This document shows positions 62,313-64,000 of a stretch of DNA of 64,000 nt, one piece after another. The DNA lies in the NCBI RefSeq assembly GCF_015222005.1, contig NZ_JADFFL010000006.1, forward strand, positions 248,001 to 312,000, in the 5' to 3' direction. This DNA comes from Mucilaginibacter myungsuensis (GTDB lineage Bacteria > Bacteroidota > Bacteroidia > Sphingobacteriales > Sphingobacteriaceae). The notes under the pieces are model-generated. The model was not told where the DNA came from. It did no database searches and worked only from the letters and a program-made list of their open reading frames with translations. Numbering within the stretch: position 1 is the first letter of the stretch; the number at the start of each line of letters is the position of its first letter. The translations under genes were made by a program, and so were the position numbers.

Positions 62313-62546
62313 GTTTAGCTCGCTTTAATATGGGCGATGCGCAAATATAGTAGCTGACACGAATTATCCTTAACCTCGCCACAATTTATTCGAATTTCAT
62401 TAATTGAGATATGCTTCAAAGATCCGTTCCAATTCGAGACAAATTCGTGTCGTATCATAATATCCCCTTAAACTTAGCTTGACATTCCCTCGCTAACCTT
62501 GTGGCGGAGTTTTACTTCTTCATTTTAGTTAGTTTGGGACCGATGT

Positions 62547-62990
62547 TTAGGCGATCTGAGCATCGGTTTTATTTTGCAAGGGTTTCTCCATGATCACATA
62601 ATCGAAACCGCCACGGGTGAATCCCTCACCTGTCTGTGTAAAACCTGCCTTAGCGTAAAAGTTGGTGGCAGTTACCCGGGCATTGCACCATATGTGCGTG
62701 CCGCCATTATTGATAGCTTGATCGGTGATGTATTGCAACAATTCCCTCCCTATGCCTTTGCCCTGCATGTCCTCAGCCACGGCAAATTTGCGGAACTGAA
62801 AGTCCGTGCCGTTTTGAAATAGAGAGACCACCGCCACCAGCCAGCCATTAACAAAAGCGCCGAAATGGATACCGTCCAGATCCTCGGGCATGCCCTGGGT
62901 TTGGACGCTACCGACATTAGGGTAAAGTACCTTATGGCGGAGCTTCCAGGTGAGTTCGTGGCGTATCTGTTCGATGTGGATGTCGGGCAT
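62547..62990 (-). CDS. GNAT-family N-acetyltransferase
   Basis: 147 residues. FRKFAVAEDMQGKGIGRELLQYI (about 68-90) contains the acetyl-CoA Q/RxxGxG/A loop. Substrate unknown. Single gene. Confidence 0.9.
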   Translation of the reverse strand: MPDIHIEQIRHELTWKLRHKVLYPNVGSVQTQGMPEDLDGIHFGAFVNGWLVAVVSLFQNGTDFQFRKFAVAEDMQGKGIGRELLQYITDQAINNGGTHIWCNARVTATNFYAKAGFTQTGEGFTRGGFDYVIMEKPLQNKTDAQIA

Positions 62991-63069
62991 GGCGTTAAAT
63001 ATGGGGTAAAAGTGTTAAATGTAAAACCAATGTGCAATAATTAGGGTTAGGATAATATATCTTGCCCCC

Positions 63070-63774
63070 ATGAAAACGACCTTTTTAACCATTATAGCCT
63101 GCTTTTTATTTGCCGCTACCGCAACTTACGCCCAACCGATACTTAAAGGCAATGTGTCTGAATTGGGCAGCAGCAAAAAACTGACCGACGTTTTTGTGAA
63201 GGACGCCAATAACGCACGCAACATAGCACTCACCGATAAGAAAGGGAATTTCGAGATAGCCACGCAAACAGGGCACATCCTGATATTTGCCGCGCCCGGT
63301 TATATATCTGATACCCTGTACGTGACCGATATGCTGAACAAACAGATCAAGCTGAAAGTGCAGGGCATATCTTTACGTGAGGTGAACGTGACCGGCAGCC
63401 GGGTGTCATTTGATCCCCATGTAGAGTACGCCAGCGTATACACCAAAAGTAAAGTTTACCCGCTGTCGCCATCAAGCTGGTTCAGTAAAGAAGCTACGAA
63501 TGCCCGCCGTTTAAAAAAATTCTTCGACCGCGAAGAGAAAGAACGCGAGATAGACATGGCATTCTCCCGTAGCAGGGTAATGACCCTGACCCCGCTTAAA
63601 GACCGCGAACTAAGCGACTTTCTGATCATGTATCGCCCAACCTACGAGTGGGTGCAAAAAAATGCCAAGGTAGAGAACGCCCTAACACTCTACATCAACG
63701 ACTCTTACAAGAAATTTATGGCCCTGCCACCAGAGAAACGGAAGCTGGATATGCGGTTAGATGAGGTGAAATAA
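63070..63774 (+). CDS. Exported protein with carboxypeptidase-regulatory-like domain
   Basis: 234 residues. Signal peptide MKTTFLTIIACFLFAATATYA; residues about 23-100 are a transthyretin-like domain (LKGNVSELGSSKKLTDVFVKD). The rest is helical and basic. It is the surface module without a TonB barrel. Common in Bacteroidota; role unknown. Confidence 0.82.
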   Translation: MKTTFLTIIACFLFAATATYAQPILKGNVSELGSSKKLTDVFVKDANNARNIALTDKKGNFEIATQTGHILIFAAPGYISDTLYVTDMLNKQIKLKVQGISLREVNVTGSRVSFDPHVEYASVYTKSKVYPLSPSSWFSKEATNARRLKKFFDREEKEREIDMAFSRSRVMTLTPLKDRELSDFLIMYRPTYEWVQKNAKVENALTLYINDSYKKFMALPPEKRKLDMRLDEVK

Positions 63775-63825
63775 ATTATTTCTTTATCCTTTCGCCTGTT
63801 CACGACATGTTGCCTAAAATGCCTT

Positions 63826-63968
63826 AAGTCGCGCTTCCCCTCTTGAAAGGGGTCAGGGGTGTGTTCTTCGGTTGCAAGGTCGGCGAAACACACACACCTA
63901 TGAAAGTTTGTGCTGTATGTTCAGTTCATTGCGTCCCCTCTCGAGAGGGGAAACTTGGGCTTGTCATC
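63826..63968. repeat. 145-bp dispersed multi-hairpin element, copy C
   Basis: CCCCTCTTGAAAGGGGTCAGGGGTGT, a diverged long arm (AACACACACACCT), TCCCCTCTCGAGAGGGGAAA, end TTGGGCTTGTCATC. Compensating changes keep the two short hairpins paired (CCCCTCTCGAGAGGGG). Confidence 0.82.
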
Positions 63969-64000
63969 TCACTTAAAGTCCCATTGAATTTGCAAGCTTA

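Overview
The window looks like chromosomal DNA of a Bacteroidota bacterium, most likely of the Sphingobacteriaceae (Mucilaginibacter/Pedobacter type). The reasons are: a TonB-linked outer membrane beta-barrel protein with a carboxypeptidase-like N-terminal domain, many secreted TlpA-like and glycoside hydrolase proteins, an IleRS with the 'PGIHH' signature I associate with Bacteroidota, a NagB-LmbE fusion, and promoters matching the Bacteroidota -7 box TAnnTTTG. There is no rRNA or tRNA gene, so genus is an inference. I see no prophage, CRISPR array, intact IS element or defence island. The mobile-looking material is short non-coding repeats and one dead toxin-antitoxin pair.

Layout. 1-7.2 kb: a truncated secreted glycoside-hydrolase-like gene, a pair of related small secreted proteins, an SGNH hydrolase, a YtxH/holin-like stress-type membrane operon, pirin with a degenerate receiver domain, a DUF3820 protein and a lipoprotein. 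7.2-16.2 kb: SSS sugar symporter, ilvE, two large TlpA-like proteins flanking an XRE regulator and a CPBP protease, an SPW-repeat protein, an Atl-type protein and trmB. 16.2-23.5 kb: an arabinose-polymer block (AraC regulator, GH127, GH51, sorbosone-dehydrogenase-like protein). 23.5-29.8 kb: tryptophan 2,3-dioxygenase, ClC channel, GH76, DUF2059 and HGSNAT-like genes. 29.9-38.1 kb: outer membrane beta-barrel receptor, thioredoxin-like protein, Gfo/Idh/MocA oxidoreductase, DUF4142, MmcQ/YjbR, dihaem peroxidase with a molybdopterin-fold protein, recO and dgkA. 38.7-46.2 kb: SDR, ileS-dksA-like-lspA operon, ENPP phosphodiesterase. 46.3-52.9 kb: dead toxin-antitoxin pair, anmK and nagB-lmbE back to back, and a two-component system. 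53-64 kb: cyclophilin, BamA/TamA-like barrel, GH31, three tandem small secreted paralogues, a nucleotidyltransferase, M42 peptidase, GNAT and a carboxypeptidase-regulatory-domain protein.

How the genes fit together. The enzymes suggest a saprotroph that degrades plant and fungal glycans (arabinan, mannan, alpha-glucans), takes sugars up through an SSS symporter and recycles amino sugars (anmK, nagB). Housekeeping genes (ileS, lspA, recO, dgkA, trmB, ilvE) are interspersed.

The most unusual content is non-coding: (i) a roughly 145-bp multi-hairpin element in three copies; (ii) arrays of 7-bp and 8-bp words between genes, in which stop codons of neighbouring genes lie inside the repeat; (iii) a duplicated regulatory block in front of two of the three small secreted paralogues; (iv) a leader with mutually exclusive hairpins before the BamA-like gene; (v) an operator array between the XRE gene and the CPBP protease. 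All positions, translations and motifs were read by eye. No database search or folding program was run.
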